Made by a program: the position numbers and the translations under genes. This document shows, piece after piece, positions 53,935 to 64,000 of a stretch of DNA of 64,000 nt. How positions within the stretch are numbered: the first letter of the stretch is position 1; every line of letters begins with the position of its first letter. Below the pieces are notes generated by a model. It ran no database searches. It worked only from the letters and a program-made list of their open reading frames with translations, and was not told the DNA's origin. Origin of the DNA: Cohnella sp. GbtcB17 (lineage in GTDB: Bacteria > Bacillota > Bacilli > Paenibacillales > Paenibacillaceae); the NCBI RefSeq assembly GCF_019091135.1, contig NZ_JAGXJW010000027.1, positions 39,115 through 103,114 on the forward strand. Reading direction: 5' to 3'.

Positions 53935-56385
53935 TTATTTGCGAAGCTCCGCACTGAAAGATTGTTCCAGCCGGGCTACGACGGACTGCTGCGCTTCGGC
54001 GATCTCCTCGTCGTTCAGCGTACGGTCCGGATGACGATAGACGAGCGAGAGCGCCACGCTCTTTTTGCCTGCGCCGAGGCGCTCGCCCGCGTAAACGTCG
54101 AACACGCGGACAGATTCGAGCCACTCGCCCGCCGCCTGCCGGGCGGCCTCAACCAGGGACGCTCCCGGCACCGATCCGTCGACGACGACGGCCAGGTCCC
54201 GCTCGGCGGACGGGAAGCGCGGCAGCGTGCTGTATTCGATGCGGAAATCCGCCGCTTCGTAGAGCGGCTTCAACTCGATCTCGGCGGCGTAGGCGTCGCC
54301 CAGATCGAACTCGCGCTGCAGCTCCGGATGCAGCTGACCGACATAGCCGATCGTCGCTTCGCCGGACGCGGTCGCCAGCTTCAACGCCGCCGTGCGGCCC
54401 GGATGGAAATCGCCCGGCTGCGCCTGCTCGAAGCGGACCGCGCCGGTCAGGCCGAGCCGCGCCAGCAGCTTTTCGACGACACCTTTCGCGTCGTAGAAGT
54501 CGTAAGCGGCCGCCGTCTGGTTCCAGCCCGCGCCCTGCCGGTTGCCCGTCAGCAAAAAGGCGAGCCTCGGGTGCTCCTCGGGCAATGTCGTAAGCCGTTC
54601 CTCCGCCGAATGGTACACGCTTGCGATCTCGAACACCGCGGCGTTCGCGTTGCGGCGCGACTTGTTGTAGGCGGCGGCCTCGAGCAAATTCGGCAGCAGC
54701 GTCGCGCGCAGCGCGCTGCGCTCCTCGCTCATCGGCATCGCCAGTCCGATCGGGCGCATGCCGTCGGCAGCTCCGGACAGCTCGGGGAACAGCGCGGCCC
54801 TGCCGGCCGAGGTGACGGAGTATGTCACAGCCTCGCTCAGCCCCGCTTCGGACAGCAGCTTGCGAAGCTCTCTGCGAATGGCCTGGGACTTCGTAAGCGC
54901 CCCCGTCGTCGTCGGTCCTTCGATGCGGGTCGTCGGGATGCGGTCGTAGCCGTTGAGGCGCGCGACCTCCTCGATCAGGTCCACCGCGCGCGTAATATCG
55001 CCGCGGCGCGACGGCACGGTCAGGCGCCAGACGCCTTCGCCCGCCGGCTCGGCGGCGAATTGCAGCCGCGACCAGATCGTCTTGACCTCAAGTGTGGACA
55101 GCGACGTGCCGAGCATCCGGTTGATCCGGTCGAGCGACAGCTCGATGACGGCGGGCGCAGGCGTCGCGAGGCGCACCTCGGAGACGCCGTCGGTGACAAG
55201 ACCGCCGGCCGTCTGCGCGATCAGCGAAGCTGCGCGGTCCAGCGCGCCGAGCACGCGCTCGGGGTCGACGCCCTTCTCGAAGCGGGCCGATGCCTCGGAT
55301 CGCAGGCCCAGCTGGCGCGACGTCTTGCGAACCGGAGCGCCGGCGAACCTGGCGGATTCGAGCAGGATGTCGACCGTGTCGGTCGTCACTTCGGTATCGA
55401 GGCCGCCCATGACGCCGGCCAGCGCGATGGCGCGCTCGTCGTCGGCGATGACCGGCATATGCGGCTCGAGCTTGCGCTCCTGCCCGTCGAGCGTGACCAG
55501 CGTCTCGCCTTCGCGCGCGAACCGGACGCGGACGGCGCCTTTAACCTTGGCGGCGTCGAACGCATGCAGCGGCTGGCCGTATTCGAGCATGACGAAGTTG
55601 GTGACGTCGACGACGTTGCTGATCGGCCGAATGCCGGCTGCGATCAACCGGTTTTGCAGCCAGAGCGGGGACGGCCCGATCTTGACGCCCTTCACGACGC
55701 GCATCGCGTAGTGGCTGCAAGCCTCCGCCGATTCGATGGCGACCGCGATCGCGTCGGCAGTCTTGTCGGCAGCCGCGTACAGCGCCTTGTCCGGCTCCGG
55801 CAGCGAGAGCGGCCGGCCGGTCAGCGCGGCGGTCTCATAAGCGACGCCCAGCAGACTCAGGCAGTCCGAGCGGTTCGGCGTCAGATCGAGCTCCAGCACC
55901 GAATCGTTCAGGCCGAGCAGGTCGGCGATATCGGTGCCAACCTCGGTGTCCGGCGGCAGCACGAGGATGCCCTCCTGCAGCTCCTTGGGCAGCAGCTTGT
56001 CGTTGATGCCCAGCTCCCTCGCGGAGCAGATCATGCCCTGCGATTCGACGCCGCGCAGTTTGGCGCGCTTGATCTGCAGGTCGCCCGGCAGCTTTGCGCC
56101 GACGAGCGCGACGGGCACCTTCTGCCCGGCCGCTACGTTGGGCGCGCCGCAGACGATCTGCAGCGTTTCGCCCGTGCCGGCATCGATTTTGCACACGTTC
56201 AGCTTATCCGCGTCCGGGTGCTTTTCCTTTTCCAACACATAGCCGACGACCGTCTTCGTGACGCCCGCGTTGCGGGAGACGCCGTCGATCTCGATGCCGC
56301 CTCTCGTGAGCAGATCGGCGAGCTCCTGCGGTTCGATACCGCCGAGATCGATATATTCGCTTAACCATTGATAGGATACGTTCAC
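53935..56385 (-). CDS. pheT: Phenylalanyl-tRNA synthetase beta subunit
   Basis: An 816-residue subunit that with PheS forms the heterotetramer charging tRNA-Phe. N-terminal tRNA-binding domain (about 40-150, KAPG-like segment GVVKTVVGYVLEKEKHPDADKL, split about 42-63), B3/B4 editing domain (about 215-380), B5 (about 410-480), and a C-terminal ferredoxin-fold anticodon-binding domain (YSTLPRFPSAERDLAVVVD, near 725) are present. Length is normal. It follows pheS by 53 bp in one transcript. Confidence 0.97.
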   Translation of the reverse strand: MNVSYQWLSEYIDLGGIEPQELADLLTRGGIEIDGVSRNAGVTKTVVGYVLEKEKHPDADKLNVCKIDAGTGETLQIVCGAPNVAAGQKVPVALVGAKLPGDLQIKRAKLRGVESQGMICSARELGINDKLLPKELQEGILVLPPDTEVGTDIADLLGLNDSVLELDLTPNRSDCLSLLGVAYETAALTGRPLSLPEPDKALYAAADKTADAIAVAIESAEACSHYAMRVVKGVKIGPSPLWLQNRLIAAGIRPISNVVDVTNFVMLEYGQPLHAFDAAKVKGAVRVRFAREGETLVTLDGQERKLEPHMPVIADDERAIALAGVMGGLDTEVTTDTVDILLESARFAGAPVRKTSRQLGLRSEASARFEKGVDPERVLGALDRAASLIAQTAGGLVTDGVSEVRLATPAPAVIELSLDRINRMLGTSLSTLEVKTIWSRLQFAAEPAGEGVWRLTVPSRRGDITRAVDLIEEVARLNGYDRIPTTRIEGPTTTGALTKSQAIRRELRKLLSEAGLSEAVTYSVTSAGRAALFPELSGAADGMRPIGLAMPMSEERSALRATLLPNLLEAAAYNKSRRNANAAVFEIASVYHSAEERLTTLPEEHPRLAFLLTGNRQGAGWNQTAAAYDFYDAKGVVEKLLARLGLTGAVRFEQAQPGDFHPGRTAALKLATASGEATIGYVGQLHPELQREFDLGDAYAAEIELKPLYEAADFRIEYSTLPRFPSAERDLAVVVDGSVPGASLVEAARQAAGEWLESVRVFDVYAGERLGAGKKSVALSLVYRHPDRTLNDEEIAEAQQSVVARLEQSFSAELRK

Positions 56386-56438
56386 GCGTTATCCCGCTCC
56401 TTCCATTTCCACTGTCGCTAATCTATCGGCCTTGGCCG

Positions 56439-57473
56439 TCACATGCGGGCGAATTGCCCGAGAAACCGCAGATCGTTGTTGTAGAAGTGACGAATATCGT
56501 CGATGTCGTACTTCAGCAGGGCGATACGCTCGACGCCCATGCCGAAGGCGAAGCCGGACACCTGCTCGGGGTCGAAGCCGCCGTGCTCAAGCACCTTCGG
56601 ATGCACCATGCCGCAGCCGAGAATCTCGATCCAGCCCGAATGCTTGCACATCCGGCAGCCCTGTCCGCCGCACTGCGTGCACGTAACGTCGACCTCGGCG
56701 CTCGGCTCGGTGAACGGGAAGAAGCTCGGACGAAGGCGAATCTGCACCTGCGGGCCGTACATCGCCTGGACGAACTGGAGCAGCGTGCCTTTCAGGTCGC
56801 TCATGCGGATGTCGGGACCGACGACCAGCCCTTCGATCTGGTGGAACATGAACGAGTGCGTCGCGTCGTCGTCGTCGCGGCGATAGACGCGGCCCGGGCA
56901 GATGACCTTGAGCGGCGTCGCGCCGTCCGCATTTTTCATCGCACGGATCTGTACCGGCGACGTATGCGTGCGCAGCAGGATCTCGTCCGTAATATAAAAG
57001 GAATCCTGCATGTCACGCGCCGGATGATCCTTCGGCAGATTGAGCGCTTCGAAGTTGAAGTAGTCGGTCTCGACCTCGGGACCTTCAGCGATCGTGTAGC
57101 CCATGCCTAGGAAAATATCTTCGATCTCCTGCGTGACCTTGGTCAGCGGGTGGATACTGCCTGTCGCGACGCTTCGGCCCGGAAGCGTGACGTCGATCGT
57201 CTCGGCGGCAAGCCTGCGCGCCGTCTCGGCACGGTCGAAGGCAGCTTGCTTGTCGGCCAGGACGGCCTCGATGGCGGCGCGCACGTCGTTGGCCACCTGT
57301 CCGATGACCGGCCGCTCCTCCGCGCTCAGTCCGCCCATCCCCCGAAGAATTTCCGTGAGCTGGCCTTTTTTGCCCAAATAATGCACGCGCAGATCGTTCA
57401 GGCGGCCGGCGTCGGCCACCTCCTGCAATTGCGCCAGCGCTTCGACGCGCAGCGCCTCCAACCGGTCCTTCAT
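56439..57473 (-). CDS. pheS: Phenylalanyl-tRNA synthetase alpha subunit
   Basis: A 344-residue catalytic subunit. An N-terminal coiled coil (about 1-90) precedes the class II core, with motif 2 around [10 protein letters not shown] and [20 protein letters not shown] and motif 3 [18 protein letters not shown]. The start at 57473 agrees with family length and with AAGGAGAGAGG upstream; a longer open frame reaches back into the T-box leader. Regulated by the T-box at 57474-57852. Confidence 0.97.
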   Translation of the reverse strand: MKDRLEALRVEALAQLQEVADAGRLNDLRVHYLGKKGQLTEILRGMGGLSAEERPVIGQVANDVRAAIEAVLADKQAAFDRAETARRLAAETIDVTLPGRSVATGSIHPLTKVTQEIEDIFLGMGYTIAEGPEVETDYFNFEALNLPKDHPARDMQDSFYITDEILLRTHTSPVQIRAMKNADGATPLKVICPGRVYRRDDDDATHSFMFHQIEGLVVGPDIRMSDLKGTLLQFVQAMYGPQVQIRLRPSFFPFTEPSAEVDVTCTQCGGQGCRMCKHSGWIEILGCGMVHPKVLEHGGFDPEQVSGFAFGMGVERIALLKYDIDDIRHFYNNDLRFLGQFARM

Positions 57474-57852
57474 GATGCCTCTCTCCTTCATCGCTTGGTC
57501 TATCCGCCGGCCCGCCCTTTTGCGAACCGACAAAAAAGGCCCTTCCTCCCCGTAAAAGGGACGAAAGGACCGTGGTACCACCCTAATTGGAAACCGCCTC
57601 GCGACTTCGTCTGCCTCTGGCAGCGCCGTCGTCAAGCGCGAATTCCCGCTCGAACGGCGTAACGTGCCGTTGACGGTGCGCTCTACTGGCCGTCGCTGCC
57701 TGGCATCGTCGGCGTTCAAGCGACTGCTCCGGAGTGAAATTCGGCAGCTCTTCTCCTCGGGTACGCTCCCAGTCTCGGCGTCCCCTCCCTGGTCAGGCAG
57801 GCGCTGCTTACTTGTCTCCATCGTCGCATTTATTCATGTTTGCTTTGAATTA
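57474..57852 (-). promoter_or_regulatory. T-box riboswitch leader of pheST
   Basis: The minus strand carries AGGGTGGTACCACG (57571-57584), the T-box antiterminator bulge. The terminator stem GGTCCTTTCGTCCC with GGGAGGAAGGGCC ends in six T (57532-57537). Uncharged tRNA-Phe should allow readthrough into pheST. The specifier codon was not fixed. Confidence 0.92.
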
Positions 57853-57858
57853 CTGACT

Positions 57859-57887
57859 ATTATAGGGGAACGCGCCACGTCAAGCAA
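57859..57887 (-). promoter_or_regulatory. Promoter of pheST
   Basis: TTGCTT (57882-57887) and a consensus TATAAT (57859-57864) are 17 bp apart on the minus strand, placing the start of transcription just before the T-box leader. Confidence 0.8.
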
Positions 57888-58295
57888 GCGGACGCGGGCA
57901 AATGGGAGACAAAACAATTATTGATTGGAAAGAACATGACATAATGGCCAGCGTTTGCATCCATTTGCGCTTATCGGCACCGTCTTGAGTACTGCTTCCG
58001 GGTGGCGGCTCTTGCATCGCGAATAAGTGCACGATACGAATGCTCAAACAACCTCGCCGCGTTGTATCGCGCAAATGTGCACGATCGTGCCGTGAAATGG
58101 ACGATAGATCGAGCGAATTGAGCCATGTATCCGCACAATTGCGCGATAGGCCGCCTCATTGTCCAATCGGACTGTGCATCCTGCATATTTGCGCGATAGA
58201 CAAGTAGCTGACGGTCGCGGTGTTCCAGGCGTGCGCGATACATAAGCGGTAATCGTCCTTCACGCGCAGCCGAGAAAACATCCTGCAAAACGACG
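57888..58295. repeat. Intergenic region with recurring TTGCGCGATA motifs
   Basis: No gene. The 10-mer TTGCGCGATA occurs at 58139 and 58189, inverted at 58065, and with one change (GTGCGCGATA) at 58231. TTTGCGCTTATCGGCACCG at 57964-57982 is identical to 21254-21272. GTGCACGAT is also repeated (about 58026 and 58077). These look like members of a dispersed intergenic repeat family. Confidence 0.65.
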
Positions 58296-59201
58296 CTAGC
58301 GTCCGTCGCTGATAGACGCTTCCGCCGGCAGCCTGCCGTCGCGCCAGGCCGCATGCTTCAAGCTGGCCGTGCCGGCGCCTAGCGGGAGGCGCGCCGCGAG
58401 TGCCGCGGCGACGAACGACTTGGCATCGCGGCAGGCGGTTGGCACGTCCCGGCCGAGCGCCATGGACGCGCAGGCGGCAGCGGCGAATGCGCAGCCAGTG
58501 CCGCGGGCGCTTGCTCCCGGCAAGCGCCGTCCGCGCAGCAGCAACGGCTCGGCGCCGCCGTCGGCCGCGCTCACCAAAATATCGGCGCATGCGTCGTCCG
58601 CGGCATGCCCGCCCTTAAGCAGCACGTAGCGCGATCCCCAGGCGAGCAGCGATCTCGCTGCATCGACGCGCTCGCCGAGTAAGGCTAGCTCGGGCTCGCG
58701 AACGCCGAGCAAGGCAGCCGCCTCGGGCACGTTCGGCGTCGCCAGCTCGGCCAGCGGGAACAGCAGCCGCGCCGTCGCTTCGAATGCGCCGCGATCCGCC
58801 AGCGCATAGCCGTCCTTGGACTGCCGCACCGGATCGACCACGAGTCTGCGAACGCCGAAACGTCTAAGCGCGCCTGCAACGACCTCCGCCGCATCTAGCG
58901 TCGGCATCATTCCCGTCTTGGCCGCGTCCGCGCCTAAATCGGCGAGCACGCTCTCCAGTTGGGCCGCGATGAGCCGCGGCGATACCGGATCGGCCCGCTG
59001 TACGCCCAAGCTGTTTTGCGCAGTGACCGCCGTGACGACGCTCATGCCGAATACGCCGAGCTCCTGAAACGTTTTTAAGTCGCCCTGGATGCCGGCGCCT
59101 CCCCCGCAGTCCGAGCCGGCGATCGTGAGGGCGCGAGCCGGGACGCTCCCGCGGCCCCGATCCTCGGCGCCCGCCGGAGAGACCATGGCTTCGTCGCTCA
59201 T
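58296..59201 (-). CDS. thiD: Hydroxymethylpyrimidine (phosphate) kinase
   Basis: A 301-residue ribokinase-family enzyme that phosphorylates HMP and HMP-P for thiamine synthesis. ALTIAGSDCGGGAGIQGDLK is the substrate loop, DPVRQSKDG follows, and the anion hole and catalytic base are in GTGCAFAAA. The final residues are variable. The ATG at 59201 overlaps the thiO stop as ATGA. It is the last gene of the thi operon. Confidence 0.93.
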   Translation of the reverse strand: MSDEAMVSPAGAEDRGRGSVPARALTIAGSDCGGGAGIQGDLKTFQELGVFGMSVVTAVTAQNSLGVQRADPVSPRLIAAQLESVLADLGADAAKTGMMPTLDAAEVVAGALRRFGVRRLVVDPVRQSKDGYALADRGAFEATARLLFPLAELATPNVPEAAALLGVREPELALLGERVDAARSLLAWGSRYVLLKGGHAADDACADILVSAADGGAEPLLLRGRRLPGASARGTGCAFAAAACASMALGRDVPTACRDAKSFVAAALAARLPLGAGTASLKHAAWRDGRLPAEASISDGR

Positions 59202-60361
59202 GCAGTCGTCGCCCCCTCTCGCTCGCCGGCCACATACGCGCCGAAGCGATCGGGCCGGAACGCGCGATCCGCCCCGTCGCCGCCGGCTCCGCCTCCCGCT
59301 GCCAGCCAACGCCCGAACGCGGCCGACGTCGCCGGGCTCAGCAGGATGCCATTGCGATAATGGCCGGCGGCTATGTATACGCCGGGCCTACCGGGCACGG
59401 GGCCGATCAGCGGCCAGCCGTCCAGCGTAGCCGGACGCAGTCCTGCCCAGCTTTGCGCGGGCGCGGCGCCGGACAACGTGGGGAACAGCCGTCCGCCCGC
59501 GCGCACAAGCCGTCCGATGCCGCCTGCGGTCACCGTCCGATCGAAGCCGGCTTCGTCCTCGGAAGCGCCGCAGACGAGCAAGCCGTCGGGTTTGCCCACC
59601 CAATACGCCTGCGGCCCGAACACGATATGACGGAGGGAGACAGGCGCCGGATCGTACGCGCAAATTTGCCCCCTAATCGGATGTACGGGGATGCGCAAAC
59701 CGAGCCAGTCCGACAGCCGGCCGCTCCATGCCCCGAGGCAGCAGCAAAGCGCGTCCGCCCCGATCGTGCCGCACGCCTCGAAGCGGACGGAGAGTCCGCC
59801 GGCTTCGCTTTGGCTGACGGCGGTCATCTCGCCTGCGTGCGGCAGCAGCTGCGCGCCAAGCCGCGCGCAAGCTGTGGCCAGCGCCTTGACCAGCAGCGGC
59901 GCCTGCACATGCGCTTCGTCCGGGCAGTACAGCGCTCCCGCAAGCCCCGATGGCAGACTCGGCTCGACCCGCGGCAAATCCGTCCCGTCGAGCCATTCCA
60001 GTCCGGCGCAGTGGCGAGTCTGCCAGGCGAGCCGACCGTGCAGCGACAGTGTATCCGCCTCGAGCAGCGCGACGTGCAGGCTGCCCGACCGGACGAAGCC
60101 CGCCGACATGCCGGCAGCTTCCTCGATTTCCGCCGTCCAGGCCGGATATCTGTCAAAGCTGTCCAGGCACAGGCGAAAAAAGGCGTCGGGACCTTCGCCG
60201 CTCTCGTAAAAAGGCGCAAGCATCCCCGCGGCCGCACCCGACGCCTGACCGCCGATCTCGCCGCGGTCGACGACGATCGCGCGCCAGCCCTGCTTCAGCG
60301 CTTCATAGGCGCAGGACAGGCCGACGATGCCGCCGCCCAGCACGAGCAAGGTCCGTTTCAA
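59198..60361 (-). CDS. thiO: Glycine oxidase ThiO
   Basis: A 387-residue FAD enzyme that oxidises glycine to the iminoglycine used for the thiazole ring. GGGIVGLSCAYEALKQG is the Rossmann FAD motif, GEIGGQASGAAAGMLAP contacts the flavin, and AAGHYRNGILLSPATS is the C-terminal FAD block. It starts with TTG in a TTGA overlap with thiG; AGGGGGG lies eight bases upstream. Oxygen-dependent ThiO rather than ThiH implies aerobic thiazole synthesis. Confidence 0.93.
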   Translation of the reverse strand: MKRTLLVLGGGIVGLSCAYEALKQGWRAIVVDRGEIGGQASGAAAGMLAPFYESGEGPDAFFRLCLDSFDRYPAWTAEIEEAAGMSAGFVRSGSLHVALLEADTLSLHGRLAWQTRHCAGLEWLDGTDLPRVEPSLPSGLAGALYCPDEAHVQAPLLVKALATACARLGAQLLPHAGEMTAVSQSEAGGLSVRFEACGTIGADALCCCLGAWSGRLSDWLGLRIPVHPIRGQICAYDPAPVSLRHIVFGPQAYWVGKPDGLLVCGASEDEAGFDRTVTAGGIGRLVRAGGRLFPTLSGAAPAQSWAGLRPATLDGWPLIGPVPGRPGVYIAAGHYRNGILLSPATSAAFGRWLAAGGGAGGDGADRAFRPDRFGAYVAGEREGATTA

Positions 60362-61173
60362 GGCTGCAGCCCCCCTGCCGCCGTCGGCGCCGCAAACAAG
60401 CCGCCCGCCTCGTCGCTGCTTGCCGAAGCGTACGCGCGCTGCGGAATTCGGCCCGCCCGGCGCGACAGCCATCCGGCCTCGACGCCAAGCCGCATGGCCG
60501 CGGCCATCCCGACGGGATCCCGTGCCTTCGCTACCGGCGTATTGACCAGGATCCCGTCGGCGCCAAGCTCCATCGCGGTCGCTGCATCTGAGGCCGAGCC
60601 GAGTCCGGCATCGACGATGACGGGTACGCGCGCGTTTTCCACGATCCACCCGATCTGATACGGATTTAGAATGCCAAGTCCCGTGCCGATCGGCGAGCCG
60701 CCGGGCATGACCGCCGCGGCGCCCGCTTCCTCGAGCCTAAGCGCCTGCATCGGATCGTCGGACGTATACGGCAGCACGGTGAAACCCTCGCGCGCAAGGC
60801 GTTCCGTCGCCCGCAGCGTCTCGACCGGGTCGGGAAGCAGCAGCCGCGGATGCCCGCTGATCTCCACCTTCACCCAGTTGCCAAGTCCCGCCTCCCTGGC
60901 CAGCCGGGCGATTCGGACCGCCTCGTCCGCCGTCGACGCGCCCGACGTATTCGGCAGACACACCAGGTCCTTGCCTTCCATCTGCCCGAGCAGCGGGTCG
61001 TCCTCGACGACGTCGAGGTCGATTCTGCGAACGGCGAAGGTGACGACCTGGGCGCCCGAAGCCTCCAGCGCCTCGCGCATGACGGCCGGGCTCGGGTACC
61101 GCCCCGTGCCCAGAAACAATCTGGACCGAAGCGTTATGCCGCCGATCTTAAGCGGCGAATATGCTGTATTCAT
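60358..61173 (-). CDS. thiG: Thiazole synthase
   Basis: A 271-residue TIM-barrel enzyme that builds thiazole phosphate from DXP, iminoglycine and ThiS thiocarboxylate. Schiff-base Lys lies in NWVKVEISGH, PNTSGASTADEAVR is conserved, and MPGGSPIGTGLGI binds phosphate. Its ATG lies four bases after the thiE-thiS stop. A C-terminal extension of about 20 residues is unlike the family core. Confidence 0.95.
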   Translation of the reverse strand: MNTAYSPLKIGGITLRSRLFLGTGRYPSPAVMREALEASGAQVVTFAVRRIDLDVVEDDPLLGQMEGKDLVCLPNTSGASTADEAVRIARLAREAGLGNWVKVEISGHPRLLLPDPVETLRATERLAREGFTVLPYTSDDPMQALRLEEAGAAAVMPGGSPIGTGLGILNPYQIGWIVENARVPVIVDAGLGSASDAATAMELGADGILVNTPVAKARDPVGMAAAMRLGVEAGWLSRRAGRIPQRAYASASSDEAGGLFAAPTAAGGLQP

Positions 61174-61176
61174 CGA

Positions 61177-62102
61177 TCAACCGCCTCCTACGAATTGTAC
61201 GAATTCTACGCGATCGTCCGGACGAAGCCGAACGGCGTCCCAGTCCGCCCTCGGCACCGCTTCGCCGTTCAGCTCCGCCATCACCCGTCGCCCGGCAAGG
61301 CCGAGTTCGCCCGCGAGCGCGCCGATCGTGACGGCCTCGCTCCAGGCCTTTTTGCCGTTCAGCAGCAACGGGATTCGGCCGACGGCCTGATCCGCTGCGT
61401 TCGGGGCGGCGACGTCCCCGTTGAGCGCCGTTATCGTCGCCGTCCCGCGGTTCGTGCGCCGCCGGGCATCCTCCGCCTCCCAGCGCTCGATGCTTCGCTT
61501 CAGCGTGACGCAAACGGCAGCCGGGTCGGCGTGCCCGACGACAGCGGATACCGCACACAGACGCCGCGCGCCCGCCGCCAGCACTTCTTCTGCCGTCGCT
61601 GGCGAGATGCCGCCGATCGCAAAAAAAGGAATTCGCAGCTGCGATGCGGCCTCGGCCACATAGGCCGTCGTAACGGCTCGCCTGCCCGGCTTGGTCGCCG
61701 TCGGAAACACCGGTCCGACGCCCACATAGTCCGCACCTTCGCGTTCAGCTTTGAGCGCATGCGATAACTCGTGCGTGGAAATGCCGATCAGCATGCCTTT
61801 GCCGACTCTGCGCCTCGCTTCTTCCAAAGGCATGTCGTCTTGACCGAGATGAACGCCGTCCGCATCGGCGGCGAGCGCGAGCTCGACATCGTCGTTGACG
61901 ATGAACAGTACGCCGTGGCGCCGGGTCAAAGCGCGCAGCATCTTGGCCTTCGCAAGCCGCGCCTCTGGCGTCCCCTCCTTGTCGCGAAGCTGAACGATGT
62001 CCGCGCCGCCCGCGATCGCCGCTTCCATGACCTCGACGAGCGGTCTGCCGGGATGATACGTTTCGCCCGTAATGACGTACAGCTTGCAGTCTTCGATCGC
62101 TC

Positions 62103-62106
<4 letters not shown>
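61177..62106 (-). CDS. Thiamine phosphate synthase fused to ThiS sulfur carrier
   Basis: A 309-residue fusion. Residues 1-212 are ThiE, joining HMP-PP and thiazole phosphate (VQLRDKEGT, FIVNDDVELAL, GVHLGQDDMP, GVGPVFPTATKP, AIGGIS). After a Thr/Ala linker, residues about 245-309 are ThiS-like (IPLLLNGKK, VMAELNGEAVPR, DDRVEFVQFVGGG), ending in the Gly-Gly that ThiF adenylates and converts to thiocarboxylate. TTG start in a TTGA overlap with thiF, with GAGGAGGAG upstream. No separate thiS exists in the visible operon, so the fusion likely serves both roles. Confidence 0.9.

Positions 62107-64000
<1,894 letters not shown>

Noticed and set aside
53776..56364. An 862-codon plus-strand frame opposite pheT
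   Set aside because: pheT is unmistakable on the other strand; the frame is a high-GC codon-bias shadow.

Overview
The window reads as chromosomal DNA of a high-GC, endospore-forming member of the Paenibacillaceae, most like Cohnella or a GC-rich Paenibacillus. The grounds are a YtxC homologue beside thrS, a Spo0E-like phosphatase, two CotF-like coat proteins, T-box leaders on thrS and pheS, a SAM-I riboswitch on the methionine genes, YesM/YesN-type sugar regulation, bacterial nitric oxide synthase, and the pheS-pheT-zapA-mutS2-DUF350 order also known from Bacillus. No rRNA or tRNA genes, insertion sequences, phage structural genes or CRISPR arrays were seen. The species guess is inference.

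Layout. 1-12,000 (minus strand) is a carbohydrate utilisation locus: AraC regulator, YesM-like kinase, YesN-like response regulator, lipoprotein sugar-binding protein, two permeases, a GH51 arabinofuranosidase and a GH2 enzyme. A sulfatase is transcribed divergently. 13,600-20,230 holds a small hypothetical protein, a soluble chemoreceptor-like protein, an ECF-type sigma factor, a 3D-domain protein, thrS with its T-box and ytxC. 20,230-21,520 has no credible gene: it carries a 23-G tract and thirteen copies of a 51-bp repeat. 21,520-34,030 holds mqnC, an EAL protein, metA-metI-metC under a SAM riboswitch, corA, a MATE exporter, an HRDC protein, and nos with two small followers. 34,390-40,620 is a 5'-3' exonuclease and a dense minus-strand cluster (cobU, PduO, RluA-like, ArsC/Spx-like, M50 protease, aminotransferase). 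40,740-43,620 has spo0E-like, alaT-alaR and two coat genes. 43,620-44,270 is intergenic with a 72-bp tandem repeat. 44,270-57,890 has cysK, a zinc-ribbon protein, a 27-residue membrane peptide, DUF350, mutS2, a YvlD-like membrane protein, a CuA-type lipoprotein, a giant ZapA-like coiled-coil protein and pheT-pheS with a T-box. 58,300 to the end is a thiamine operon read leftward: thiC (cut by the window), thiF, a thiE-thiS fusion, thiG, thiO, thiD.

How the genes work together. The first locus should sense, import and cleave an arabinose-containing glycan. The met genes form a complete homoserine-to-homocysteine route switched by SAM. The thi genes form an almost complete thiazole and pyrimidine branch with start/stop overlaps throughout. 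The most unusual items are the 1315-residue ZapA-like protein, the ThiE-ThiS fusion, the 51-bp array beside the poly-G tract, and the thrS terminator hairpin that contains the ribosome binding site and first codons of the next gene.
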